Origin: CALGLS01 sp965222105
Lineage (GTDB): Bacteria; Bacteroidota; Bacteroidia; Chitinophagales; Saprospiraceae
Assembly: GCA_965222105.1 (NCBI GenBank)
Contig: CBDCTQ010000009.1
Location: 254,330-318,329 of the forward strand
DNA: 64,000 nt
Reading direction: 5' to 3'
The translations under genes were made by a program, and so were the position numbers. The first letter of the stretch is position 1. Every line of letters starts with the position of its first letter. This document shows positions 27,756 to 36,266 of this stretch, one piece after another. The notes under the pieces were generated by a model. The model was not told the origin of the DNA. It made no database searches and worked only from the letters and a program-made list of their open reading frames with translations.

Positions 27756-28880
27756 TTGCCAGGGCTATACCTCCACATCCCCTTTTGCAAACAGGCCTGC
27801 CACTATTGCAACTTCCATTTTTCCACTTCCGTGAAAAATAAAGCAGAGATGGTACAGGCCATTGTCCAGGAAATAACCTTGCAGCAGCATTACCTTTCGG
27901 AAAAAAAGCTGGAATCCATCTATTTCGGCGGCGGCACTCCCTCCCTTTTGAACGAATCGGAGCTAAACCGGATTTTTGAATCCATCTATAAAATTTACAA
28001 CATAAGCGACACCGCTGAAATCACCCTGGAGGCCAACCCCGACGACCTGACCAAAGCCCAACTGAACGTGCTGCGAAGAAGCCCTATTAACCGGTTGAGT
28101 ATCGGCGTGCAATCCTTTCACGAGCAAGACCTCCAATTTATGAACCGGGCACATACTGCTTCTGAAGCAACTTACTGCATCAAAGCTGCCCAGGACACCG
28201 GTTTTCCCAACCTGACCATAGACCTTATCTTTGGCTTGCCCGACCTGACAGCCGTCCGCTGGCAAAAGAACCTCGATATTTTTCGTTCGCTCGGCATTCC
28301 GCATTTGTCTTGTTATGGGCTCACAGTGGAAGAGGGCACGGCATTGCATCATTTCATCAAAACCGGGAAAACAGCACCCCTCGACGACGAACAGTCCGCC
28401 ACCCAATACGAACAGCTCATGGATTTTGCTGAAAAGCATGGCTTCGACCATTACGAGATATCCAACTTCGCCCGGCCCGGCCACCTTGCCCAACACAATA
28501 CCGCTTACTGGAACGGTATTCCATACCTGGGTGTTGGGCCATCGGCTCACTCTTACAACGGTACCAGCCGCCAGTGGAATGTGGCGCACAATGCACAATA
28601 TCTCAAAGCCATTCAGGCCGGCCAAGTGCCGTTTGAGCGGGAAGCTCTCACCCCGGACATCCGATACAACGAATACGTCATGACCCGCTTGCGGACAAAA
28701 TGGGGGGTGCCCCTTTCTGAACTCCAAAAAATGGACAATAGGTTCTTGGAAACTTTCCTCGGCGGCATAAAAACCCCTCTGGGTAAAGGGTGGGTTGCCC
28801 TTGAAAAAGATCAATATGTATTGACTAGAGCCGGAAAATTAATGGCCGACCGGATTGCAGCCGACCTCATGGTGAGCTGA
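27756..28880 (+). CDS. hemW: Radical SAM heme chaperone HemW
   Basis: A 374-residue radical SAM protein. The cluster motif CKQACHYC (Cys11, Cys15, Cys18) has the CX3CX2C spacing, followed by Phe as in HemW. Other motifs are YFGGGTPSLL, EITLEANPDDLT, NRLSIGVQSFHEQDL, NLTIDLIFGLPDLT, GLTVEEGTALHHF and HYEISNFARPGHLAQHNTAY. HemW binds heme and is thought to insert it into respiratory proteins; it lacks the extra cysteines of coproporphyrinogen dehydrogenase HemN. No ATG is available near the N-terminus, so a TTG start is used. Confidence 0.93.
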   Translation: MPGLYLHIPFCKQACHYCNFHFSTSVKNKAEMVQAIVQEITLQQHYLSEKKLESIYFGGGTPSLLNESELNRIFESIYKIYNISDTAEITLEANPDDLTKAQLNVLRRSPINRLSIGVQSFHEQDLQFMNRAHTASEATYCIKAAQDTGFPNLTIDLIFGLPDLTAVRWQKNLDIFRSLGIPHLSCYGLTVEEGTALHHFIKTGKTAPLDDEQSATQYEQLMDFAEKHGFDHYEISNFARPGHLAQHNTAYWNGIPYLGVGPSAHSYNGTSRQWNVAHNAQYLKAIQAGQVPFEREALTPDIRYNEYVMTRLRTKWGVPLSELQKMDNRFLETFLGGIKTPLGKGWVALEKDQYVLTRAGKLMADRIAADLMVS

Positions 28881-28926
28881 CTCACCATAAATGCCCAAAA
28901 AATCCGTTATCCATTAAGAGCCTTCG

Positions 28927-28934
28927 TACCTTTG
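28927..28934 (+). promoter_or_regulatory. -7 box TACCTTTG of the Ig-like lipoprotein gene
   Basis: TACCTTTG ends five bases before the ATG at 28940, predicting a leaderless transcript, or a six-base leader if the ATG at 28946 is used. Confidence 0.55.
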
Positions 28935-28939
28935 CAGCA

Positions 28940-30565
28940 ATGCGTATGTGGAATAATTACAGCAGTTTTTGGATGGTTCTGATATCGATAACCGGTTTGT
29001 TGTTGTGGCAGGCCTGTGCCAACCCCATAACGCCCACAGGAGGCCCAAAGGATGTGACCCCACCGCAGATCGATCCCGATAATTCGGATGCCAACCGCCA
29101 AACCAACTTCACCGGCCGGTATTTTGAATTGACGTTTGACGAGTGGATCACCCTCACCGATGCCTTCAACCAGATAGTGGTGTCGCCTCCACTGGAATTC
29201 ACCCCCGAGGTGACCCTTCAAAAACGCACTGTTCGCTTCGCTTTCGACGAAAAAGAGGTGCTCCGCCCCGACGCCACCTACATCATCAATTTCGGCAATG
29301 CCGTCAAAGACCTCAATGAAGGCAACCCAGCCAAAGACCTTCGATTTGTATTTTCTACCGGCGATTTCATCGACTCGCTTTCTGTGCAGGGCAGCGTGGC
29401 GGATGCTCTTTCGGGCGACCCGGTAAGTGATGTAATTGTTTTGTTGTACGACAATCTGGCCGACAGCGTTGTGCGTACTGAACGGCCTTTTTATTTCGGG
29501 CGAACCGACAAGCAGGGGAGGTTCCGCATTGAAAATATGAAGTCGGACACATTCAAGGTTTTTGCCCTGGTGGATGAAAATTTCAACTATCTGTATGACA
29601 CCCCTACTGAGCAAATCGGCTATATCGATTCGGCCATCGTGGTGAACGATTCGGTGAGCCCCGTTATGTTCATGCAAATGTTTGAAGAAACGCCACCATT
29701 GAGGCTTCTCAAAAAAGAAACCAAACGCTATGGTCGACTTACTCTGGTATTCAACCAACCGCCTGATTCAACCATAGAGTTGTCGTTCGATTCGGTTTTG
29801 CAAAAGCACCACATTGCCTACGAGGCCGATAGCATCCACCTGTGGTACCAACTAACCGATTCGGTCAACTGGTCGGTCTACCTTCAAAAAGACAGCCTGC
29901 TTAACGATACCATCGAACTAAAGCCCCTCAGCCGAACTTCATTTGAAAAAGAAGCTGCCCTGAAGCTGGCTGCCGCCAAACTTACCGACCTGCACCCCTC
30001 CCGCCCGATTGCCCTGGCTTTCAACCATCCCCTTACCAGCGTTGATACCAGCGCAATACTATTGTTGGAGGATACCCTAAAAACCAGGATTTATCCCGAT
30101 ATCGCGATTGATGATGATCCGAACAGGCTCGTATTTAATCACTCCTGGCAGCCCGACCGACCCTACGAATTGTTGCTGCTGCCCAATGCTCTGACGGATT
30201 GGTACGGTTTGCGAAACGATTCGCTTTCCCAATCGTTTAAAGTGCTTTCAGCCGATCAGTTCGGAACCATCACTTTGCAAATTACAAACGTTAAAAAAGA
30301 AATGCCCTACGTGGTTCGCCTTTTGAAAAAAACGGAGCTGGTAGAAGAACGGTACTTTACTGCCGACAGCATCTATACCCATCAATATACCCAATTGGTG
30401 CCAGGAGTATACAGCGTGCGCATCATCGAAGACGTCAATGGCAACAAACGATGGGACCCCGGCAACTACGACCTGAAAACCCAACCCGAAAAATTGTATT
30501 TTCGCCAATTGGAGGAACTGCGGGCAGATTGGGAGGTGGAAAGCACCATGAATCTTGAAAATTAG
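28940..30565 (+). CDS. Lipoprotein with Big_5-type Ig-like domain
   Basis: A 541-residue lipoprotein: signal peptide with LLLWQAC, then PITPTGGPKDVTPPQI, a hallmark of a Bacteroidota family annotated as Ig-like domain-containing (Big_5) protein. The first domain (about 40-130) has TFDEWITLTDAFNQIVVSPP and ATYIINFGNAVKDLNEGN; further beta-rich domains follow, and the C-terminal part near 470-530 (VPGVYSVRIIEDVNGNKRWD) resembles a prealbumin-like repeat. The role is unknown; the location is probably the outer-membrane face. It is followed closely by lptB (3 bp gap), suggesting an envelope operon. Confidence 0.82.
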   Translation: MRMWNNYSSFWMVLISITGLLLWQACANPITPTGGPKDVTPPQIDPDNSDANRQTNFTGRYFELTFDEWITLTDAFNQIVVSPPLEFTPEVTLQKRTVRFAFDEKEVLRPDATYIINFGNAVKDLNEGNPAKDLRFVFSTGDFIDSLSVQGSVADALSGDPVSDVIVLLYDNLADSVVRTERPFYFGRTDKQGRFRIENMKSDTFKVFALVDENFNYLYDTPTEQIGYIDSAIVVNDSVSPVMFMQMFEETPPLRLLKKETKRYGRLTLVFNQPPDSTIELSFDSVLQKHHIAYEADSIHLWYQLTDSVNWSVYLQKDSLLNDTIELKPLSRTSFEKEAALKLAAAKLTDLHPSRPIALAFNHPLTSVDTSAILLLEDTLKTRIYPDIAIDDDPNRLVFNHSWQPDRPYELLLLPNALTDWYGLRNDSLSQSFKVLSADQFGTITLQITNVKKEMPYVVRLLKKTELVEERYFTADSIYTHQYTQLVPGVYSVRIIEDVNGNKRWDPGNYDLKTQPEKLYFRQLEELRADWEVESTMNLEN

Positions 30566-30568
30566 ATA

Positions 30569-31322
30569 ATGATCTTAACGACCAAAAACCTGGTAAAAAT
30601 ATACGGACGCCGAAAGGTGGTCAAGGAGGTTTCGCTGGAAGTCAACCAGGGAGAGATCGTGGGATTGCTGGGCCCCAACGGCGCCGGAAAAACGACCACC
30701 TTCTACATGGTGGTGGGCTTTATCAAACCCAATGAAGGACAGGTATTCCTCGGCCCGGAAGATATAACCGATCTGCCCATGTACAAACGGGCGCAACGAG
30801 GGATCGGATACCTGCCCCAGGAACCCTCGGTATTCCGCAAATTAAGTGTGGAAGACAACATCAAAGCCGTATTGGAAATGACCGACCTGACCACCACCGA
30901 GCAAAACCAAAAAATGGAAAGTCTTATCGACGAATTCAGCCTCCACAAGGTGCGCAAAAGCAGGGGCGATACCCTGTCGGGAGGCGAACGGCGGCGCACC
31001 GAGATCGCCCGCGCCCTGGCCACCTCTCCCAGTTTTATCCTTCTCGACGAACCCTTTGCAGGCATCGATCCCATCGCTGTGGAAGACATCCAGTACATCG
31101 TTGCCAAACTGAAAACCAAAAACATCGGCATCCTCATCACCGATCACAACGTACAGGAAAACCCTCTCGATCACCGACCGGGCCTACCTTATGTTTGAAG
31201 GCAACATCCTCAAAGCCGGCACCGCTGAAGAACTGGCCGCCGACGAGATGGTCCGGAAAGTGTACCTGGGTCAATCCTTTGAACTGAAACGCAAAAAAAT
31301 CGACCTCGACAATGAATTGTAA
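30569..31322 (+). CDS. lptB: LPS export ABC transporter ATP-binding protein LptB, with one-base frameshift
   Basis: LptB drives extraction of lipopolysaccharide from the inner membrane with LptFG. Visible motifs are Walker A GPNGAGKTTTFYMVVG, Q-loop GYLPQEPSVFRKLSV, signature DTLSGGERRRTEIARAL and Walker B PSFILLDEPFAGIDP, then ITDHNVQE. As written, the frame then breaks and stops at 31198 after 209 residues. The expected end (TLSITDRAYLMFEGNILKAG ... YLGQSFELKRKKIDLDNEL) continues in another frame to the TAA at 31322. Removing one A from the run at 31158-31161 restores a normal protein of about 250 residues. The gene is essential in most Gram-negatives, so a sequence error is likely. Confidence 0.9.
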
Positions 31323-31596
31323 CGCTACATTCCATTCGTTGATCGTTTTGCTCGGATGCTTTTGCTTCGCCCTTTCTTCCTGCATGAAAGAGCCGCCCCA
31401 TCTCAACCGCGCAGACAAAAAACAGGTCGACTCCCTCTTCAACGCCGAACGCAAAATACTCCTCAAAGAACTCGACAGCATCTGCAACACCCACTTCGAC
31501 GAACAGGTACAACTCGCCGTAGACTCCATCATGGAAAAACGAATGAAAGAGATCGAACGGCTTAAAGGCAGCCGCACACAAAACCAACAACGATGA
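31312..31596 (+). CDS. Small hypothetical lipoprotein
   Basis: A 94-residue protein with a lipoprotein signal peptide (LIVLLGCFCFALSSC). The mature part is highly charged and probably helical (NRADKKQVDSLFNAERKILL, VDSIMEKRMKEIERLK). Its ATG overlaps the last codons of restored lptB, so it is likely translated with it. I do not recognise a family. Confidence 0.6.
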   Translation: MNCNATFHSLIVLLGCFCFALSSCMKEPPHLNRADKKQVDSLFNAERKILLKELDSICNTHFDEQVQLAVDSIMEKRMKEIERLKGSRTQNQQR

Positions 31597-31597
31597 C

Positions 31598-31981
31598 ATG
31601 ATCTTTGGAAAGCATAAATACCGCCACTCTCTGAATTACATCTGGCTCCTCCTGGCAACCCTCCTCTTGTTTTCCTTCCAGGAGGTGCCCACCAAACAAC
31701 AATTGATGCGCGAAGAGGTAGATCGAAAACTCGTCGATTTCAGGAAAAAACAAACAGCCAAATGCCGCCAGAAAATACTCACCCGGGCGGGAGAGCTCGT
31801 CGACTCAACATTGATTGCACGTGCCAAACAAAATGCCAGGGAAATCGTACCCAAACCAGAAATACCTCTGCGCCCAGGACGGCCGGAGGTCAAACTACCC
31901 AAAGATACCACGCCCATCGTGCCTATTTTACCAGAAGAAGAAAAAGTACTGGAGGACGATACGTCTGAACAAGAGTACTAA
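31598..31981 (+). CDS. Hypothetical membrane-anchored protein
   Basis: A 127-residue protein with one hydrophobic segment (LNYIWLLLATLLLFSF, residues 12-27) and a charged rest (TKQQLMREEVDRKLVDFRKK, then a Pro/Glu-rich tail). The pattern of the two small genes (signal, then REEVDRKL..FR.. or ..DKKQVDSLF..) is similar, and both start one behind the other after lptB. No known family. They may be partners in the cell envelope; this is inference. Confidence 0.55.
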   Translation: MIFGKHKYRHSLNYIWLLLATLLLFSFQEVPTKQQLMREEVDRKLVDFRKKQTAKCRQKILTRAGELVDSTLIARAKQNAREIVPKPEIPLRPGRPEVKLPKDTTPIVPILPEEEKVLEDDTSEQEY

Positions 31982-32122
31982 CTCAATCGAGGGGAGTAAG
32001 CTCATCAATGCCATTCGCGCCTGCCTGACAGCCCGTCCCGGTTCGTATCGGGAGCAGTCAGGCACCCTCAATCCCTAAAAGGAAGTCCACGCTCTTTCCC
32101 TGGAAGAATGCAGGCTGACATA

Positions 32123-34153
32123 CTAATAAGCCGCCAGCTTTTGCAATTGCTCCCGCAGCCGACCTTTCGGCAAATAATCTTTTTCCAGCTCACCGGCAAA
32201 GGGTACCGGCGTATGGAGCGACCCTACCCGCACCACCGGTGCATCCAGGTGCTCGAACAGGTGTTCCGAAATATAGGCCGCGATTTCCCCGCCGAGGCCG
32301 CCATACAAACTGTCTTCGTGCAAGACCAATACCTTGTTCGTTTTGCGAACCGTATTGTTTATGGCTTCATAATCCAGTGGCATCAGACAGCGCAGGTCGA
32401 CAATCTCAGCGTCGAGCGACAATTCCTCAGTCATTTCCACTGCCCAATGAACGCCCATGCCATAGGTGATCACCGACAGTTGTTCGCCTGATCTCACTAC
32501 ATTGGCTCGTCCTATTTCGATTGTGTAATAATCGTCGGGAACTGGAGCAGTAAGGCTGCGGTAGAGGGCTTTGTGTTCAAAAAACAAGACCGGATTGGGA
32601 TCTTCAAAGCTGGCAAGCAACAGCCCTTTGGCATCGTAGGGGTTGGAGGGGTAGACGATTTTCAGGCCCGGCGTATGGGCAAACCAGGCCTCATTGGTTT
32701 GCGAGTGGAATGGGCCGGCCCCCACTCCCGCTCCTGAAGGCATGCGGATGACCACATCGGCGGCCACCCCCCACCGGTAATGGATCTTCGCCAGGTTGTT
32801 GACGATCTGGGTGAAAGCGCAGGTGACAAAATCGGCAAACTGCATCTCGACCATCGACTTGTACCCCTTGAGACTCAATCCCAGCGCTATGCCAACGATG
32901 GCGCTTTCGCAAATGGGCGTGTTGCGCACCCGGTCGGAGCCAAATTCGACGACAAAACCATTGGTGATCTTGAACACGCCGCCGTATTCGGCGATGTCCT
33001 GTCCCATCAGTACGAGGTTGTGGTGGCGCTGCATGGCCAGGCGGAGGGCGTCGGAAACGGCGTCAATGAAGCGCTTTTCTGTAGATGTACTGCCTTCCTG
33101 GTCAGATTTCCTACCGATAGGTAAGGCAGGTTGGCTTATGACCGGGGTATGAGGTGCGAATACATCGGCCAGTTCGGTGGAGATATCGCTGCTGACGGGC
33201 GGCTCGTCGAAGGCCAATTCCAGGGCCTCTTCTATTTCTTTTTTGATCTCCGATTTTGTGTTGGCAATGTCGTTTTCCAAAAGGATATTTTGCGAAAGCA
33301 GATACAACTCGTAATTGGCGACGGGGTCTTTGGCGGCCCATTCTTCCATCAACTCTTTGGGCACGTATTTGGTACCGGAGGCTTCTTCGTGGCCGCGCAT
33401 GCGGAAAGTTTTACATTCTACGAGTACCGGCTCTGGTTTTTTGCGCAGTTGGGCAGCGATCTTTTTCAGGGTGGCATACACTTCCAACACGTTGTTTCCG
33501 TCGATGATGTAAGAGCGCATCCCATAGCCTTTTGCCCGGTCGGCCAGGTTTTTGCAATTGTATTGTTGGGAGGTGGGAGTGGAAAGGCCATAGCCGTTGT
33601 TTTCGATCAGAAAGATGGTGGGGAGCTGCCAGACGGAGGCCACATTGAGGGCTTCGTGGAACTCGCCTTCGCTGGTGCCTCCTTCGCCGGTGAAGGCCAG
33701 GGAAATATTCTGTTCATTGCCCAGCTTATGGGCCAGCCCTACTCCTGCCGCCAGCGACAACTGTGGGCCGAGGTGGGAGATCATTCCGACGATGTTGTAT
33801 TCGAGGGTGCCGAAGTGGAAAGACCGGTCGCGCCCTTTGGTGAAGCCGGAAGCCTTGCCCTGCCACTGGCAAAAAAGTCGGCGGAGGGGCACCTGCCGGG
33901 TGGTGAATACGCCGAGGTTGCGGTGCATGGGGAAGATGATCTCTTCGGGTAGCATGGCGACGGTGGCTCCCACAGCGATGGCTTCCTGCCCAATGCCGGA
34001 AAACCATTTGCTGATCTTACCCTGACGGAGGAGCAGGAGCATTTTTTCCTCCACCATGCGTGGGCGCAGAAGGTGGCGGTACAGCTCTTTGAGTTTTTTA
34101 TCGCTTAGTTTGCCGCGTTTGAATGCGATGGCAGGGTGGAAGATGGCTGGCAT
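32123..34153 (-). CDS. Fused alpha/beta E1 component of a 2-oxoacid (branched-chain type) dehydrogenase
   Basis: A 676-residue thiamine-diphosphate enzyme with both E1 subunits in one chain. The alpha half (1-330) has the cofactor motif GEGGTSEGEFHEAL at 156-169 ending with NNGYGLST at 185-192, and FHFGTLEYNIVGMISHLGPQ. The beta half begins near 358 (RFIDAVSDALRLAMQ) with GQDIAEYGGVFK, GYKSMVEMQFADF and RMPSGAGVGAGPFHSQT. It decarboxylates 2-oxoacids and passes the acyl group to lipoyl-E2, feeding branched-chain fatty acid synthesis or degradation. Fused E1 is common in Bacteroidota. A TATCTTTG box on the minus strand at 34177-34184 is its likely promoter. E2 and E3 are not in the window. Confidence 0.92.
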   Translation of the reverse strand: MPAIFHPAIAFKRGKLSDKKLKELYRHLLRPRMVEEKMLLLLRQGKISKWFSGIGQEAIAVGATVAMLPEEIIFPMHRNLGVFTTRQVPLRRLFCQWQGKASGFTKGRDRSFHFGTLEYNIVGMISHLGPQLSLAAGVGLAHKLGNEQNISLAFTGEGGTSEGEFHEALNVASVWQLPTIFLIENNGYGLSTPTSQQYNCKNLADRAKGYGMRSYIIDGNNVLEVYATLKKIAAQLRKKPEPVLVECKTFRMRGHEEASGTKYVPKELMEEWAAKDPVANYELYLLSQNILLENDIANTKSEIKKEIEEALELAFDEPPVSSDISTELADVFAPHTPVISQPALPIGRKSDQEGSTSTEKRFIDAVSDALRLAMQRHHNLVLMGQDIAEYGGVFKITNGFVVEFGSDRVRNTPICESAIVGIALGLSLKGYKSMVEMQFADFVTCAFTQIVNNLAKIHYRWGVAADVVIRMPSGAGVGAGPFHSQTNEAWFAHTPGLKIVYPSNPYDAKGLLLASFEDPNPVLFFEHKALYRSLTAPVPDDYYTIEIGRANVVRSGEQLSVITYGMGVHWAVEMTEELSLDAEIVDLRCLMPLDYEAINNTVRKTNKVLVLHEDSLYGGLGGEIAAYISEHLFEHLDAPVVRVGSLHTPVPFAGELEKDYLPKGRLREQLQKLAAY

Positions 34154-34321
34154 AGGCGTTTATAATTGTTGGGCTGCAAAGATAAGGGTGCTTACGCTAA
34201 ACTGCTCGTTTTCCGAAAGGGAATTGGTGGGTATACGGAAATTTATACCAGAGGGGTTCGGAGTATTTGGATTCAATTAGGGTATTGGTCAATATGTGAA
34301 TATGTTTGGAGTACAGGTAAA

Positions 34322-34352
34322 TTGCAGATTTTTATCAAATTGTTTAACTTTG
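34322..34352 (+). promoter_or_regulatory. Promoter of the AraC-type gene (TTG-N20-TAACTTTG)
   Basis: TTG at 34322-34324 and TAACTTTG at 34345-34352, spacing 20 bp, a full consensus promoter about 75 bp before the ATG. Confidence 0.7.
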
Positions 34353-34427
34353 TACATTGTATTTTCTCGCCAAAGCTATGATTGTCTTTATCTTTCCCAA
34401 TAAAATAATAACCTCAAAAAAAATCAC

Positions 34428-35294
34428 ATGCTTGACGTATATAAACTAATCAGAGACAACCGGACATTCAAAAAGTTCCGATTCGACGACGCAATGTTTG
34501 TTGAATATCACTGTATGTTGGAAGAATTGAAATCCGGCTATTGGACTTCGTGCAATTACCTCATCTACATTTTTACTGGCAAAAAGGTATGGCGCAGTCT
34601 CGACAAGCCCTTTTTGGGGCAACCCGGCGATGCCCTCTTTCTTAAGAAAGGAGCTTATGTGGCAGAACAGTTTTTTGAAGAAGAATTTTGTTCACTGGTC
34701 ATATTTCTGTCAGATGACTTTATACGCAACGCCATGCAACAACACGATTTGAGAACTCTTGGAAAGTCAGTTGATGTGCATAAAGAGTCCATTTTCAAGC
34801 TTCATGTCGATCCCAGCCTACAAAGTTATTTCCATTCTGTATGGAGCTATTTCCCCCAACAACGACCACCTGCTAAAAGTCTGCTGAAGGTAAAATTTGA
34901 GGAATTCATCATCAATATAATGTCTAACACACACAACACCGATCTGGCCAGTTATTTTGAAGACATTCGCTTTAATACCAAAACTTCCGTTCGCGACATT
35001 ATGGAAGCCAACTTCGCCTACAATATGAACCTGGAAGATTTTGCCAAACTCACTGGCAGAAGTCTATCTTCTTTCCATCGCGACTTTAAAAAGGAATACC
35101 AGACCTCTCCCAGCAAATGGCTTACTCAACGCCGACTAGATCACTCGAAAATGTTATTGGAAACTACCGACAAAAACGTCAGTGAAATTGCCTTCGACTC
35201 TGGCTTTGAAAACCCTTCCCACTTTATCCGCGTATTCAAGTCCAAATTTAGAACTACACCCCTTAAATTCAAACAAACGGTAATAGCTTCCTGA
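34428..35294 (+). CDS. AraC-family transcriptional regulator (ExsA-like N-terminus)
   Basis: A 288-residue regulator. The N-terminal sensor part (1-165) has LIYIFTGKKVWRSLDKPFLG and GDALFLKKGAYVAEQFFEEE, the pattern of ExsA-like AraC proteins. The C-terminal double helix-turn-helix (185-285) shows MNLEDFAKLTGRSLSSFHRD, then RRLDHSKMLLETTDKNVSEI and AFDSGFENPSHFIRVFKSKF. It has its own good promoter, while the next gene has only a weak -33 region, as expected when an activator is needed. I infer that it controls the four-gene secreted cluster directly downstream. Confidence 0.9.
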   Translation: MLDVYKLIRDNRTFKKFRFDDAMFVEYHCMLEELKSGYWTSCNYLIYIFTGKKVWRSLDKPFLGQPGDALFLKKGAYVAEQFFEEEFCSLVIFLSDDFIRNAMQQHDLRTLGKSVDVHKESIFKLHVDPSLQSYFHSVWSYFPQQRPPAKSLLKVKFEEFIINIMSNTHNTDLASYFEDIRFNTKTSVRDIMEANFAYNMNLEDFAKLTGRSLSSFHRDFKKEYQTSPSKWLTQRRLDHSKMLLETTDKNVSEIAFDSGFENPSHFIRVFKSKFRTTPLKFKQTVIAS

Positions 35295-35387
35295 GTAGTT
35301 ACCTAAAAAAACAATCTATACGCTCCTCTGACACGCTCAGTACATTTTCTGAAAGGATCAGTCGGTTCCGGCACCCCTGCTCCCCTG

Positions 35388-35395
35388 TAATTTTG
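35388..35395 (+). promoter_or_regulatory. Probable activator-dependent promoter (TAATTTTG, no -33 TTG)
   Basis: TAATTTTG matches the -7 consensus about 63 bp before the ATG at 35458, but no TTG occurs at 19-23 bp upstream. This is what an AraC-dependent promoter would look like. Confidence 0.45.
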
Positions 35396-35457
35396 TGGTA
35401 TCAATTGTATTCAACAAGATCATTGCATTTTATTAACTCTTTTAAAAAATTTTGAAA

Positions 35458-36159
35458 ATGAAGAATTTGTTTTTTTTGATACCCCTACTTTTAACAGTGT
35501 CACTTTTCGGACAAGAGGAGGTATCGCTGGAACTGGCATTCCGTACCCATCTTGATGCCGACCTTCCCGAACAAGATGTTTACATCGTAAGAGAGGGCGA
35601 TTCCTGCCATGTATACCGGGTCACTAAAGGCGATCACAACATGCAGGCTCCTTTGTATAAAACCAGTGTGCGGGTACCACACAATCCATTCGATGCCGAA
35701 GCAATAGGCCCTCACCCAAAAGGCGAACCCTTAGGTATTACTCTGGGTGAATGGCTTCAGCACCAGGGCAGTGGTAAATACCGATGTGAGGACGGCATCG
35801 GCACTATTGAATTGCGATTTGCAGGACTCGTGCCCAATGGAGTGTACTCAATGTGGCACTTTTTCGTAGCATTGCCTCCTCCTGTACCTTTTACAGGCAT
35901 TCTCGACCTTCCTTTGGGAGCCCGCGATGGCACAGAAAGTGTCTTCACTGCCGATGAAAACGGCATGGCTTCATTTGAACATCGCTTCACTCCCTGCCTG
36001 CAAATGTCAGATATATGGACGACTAGCGGATTGGCCCTGGCCTATCACAGCGACGGAAAAACCTATGGCGGTAGTCCGGGCGATTTTGGCCTCAATGCCC
36101 ATGTCCCCATTTTTGTTATGCTCCCTTTACGGCAAGGCATTGACAAGGGCAATCCTTAA
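35458..36159 (+). CDS. Secreted protein of unknown function, paralogue of the fourth gene in the cluster
   Basis: A 233-residue protein with a signal peptide (FFLIPLLLTVSLFGQEE). The mature part contains GLVPNGVYSMWHFFVALPPP, then GARDGTESVFTADENGMASF and AYHSDGKTYGGSPGDFGLNA. The same motif order occurs in the protein at 38339-39022, so the two are related. There is no known catalytic motif; the conserved His-x-Asp-Gly-x-Thr-x-Gly motif may bind a metal, which is inference. ATG at 35458 is chosen over a TTG six bases upstream. First gene of the cluster after the AraC regulator. Confidence 0.75.
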   Translation: MKNLFFLIPLLLTVSLFGQEEVSLELAFRTHLDADLPEQDVYIVREGDSCHVYRVTKGDHNMQAPLYKTSVRVPHNPFDAEAIGPHPKGEPLGITLGEWLQHQGSGKYRCEDGIGTIELRFAGLVPNGVYSMWHFFVALPPPVPFTGILDLPLGARDGTESVFTADENGMASFEHRFTPCLQMSDIWTTSGLALAYHSDGKTYGGSPGDFGLNAHVPIFVMLPLRQGIDKGNP

Positions 36160-36266
36160 GAAACTATTTCTCAAAAGACAATTAACGCAAGTGTGACACA
36201 GCACTAGGCATATAGCCTGCAAGGCAGGCTATATTAAAAATCTTGTTTACTCCAAAAACATCTATT

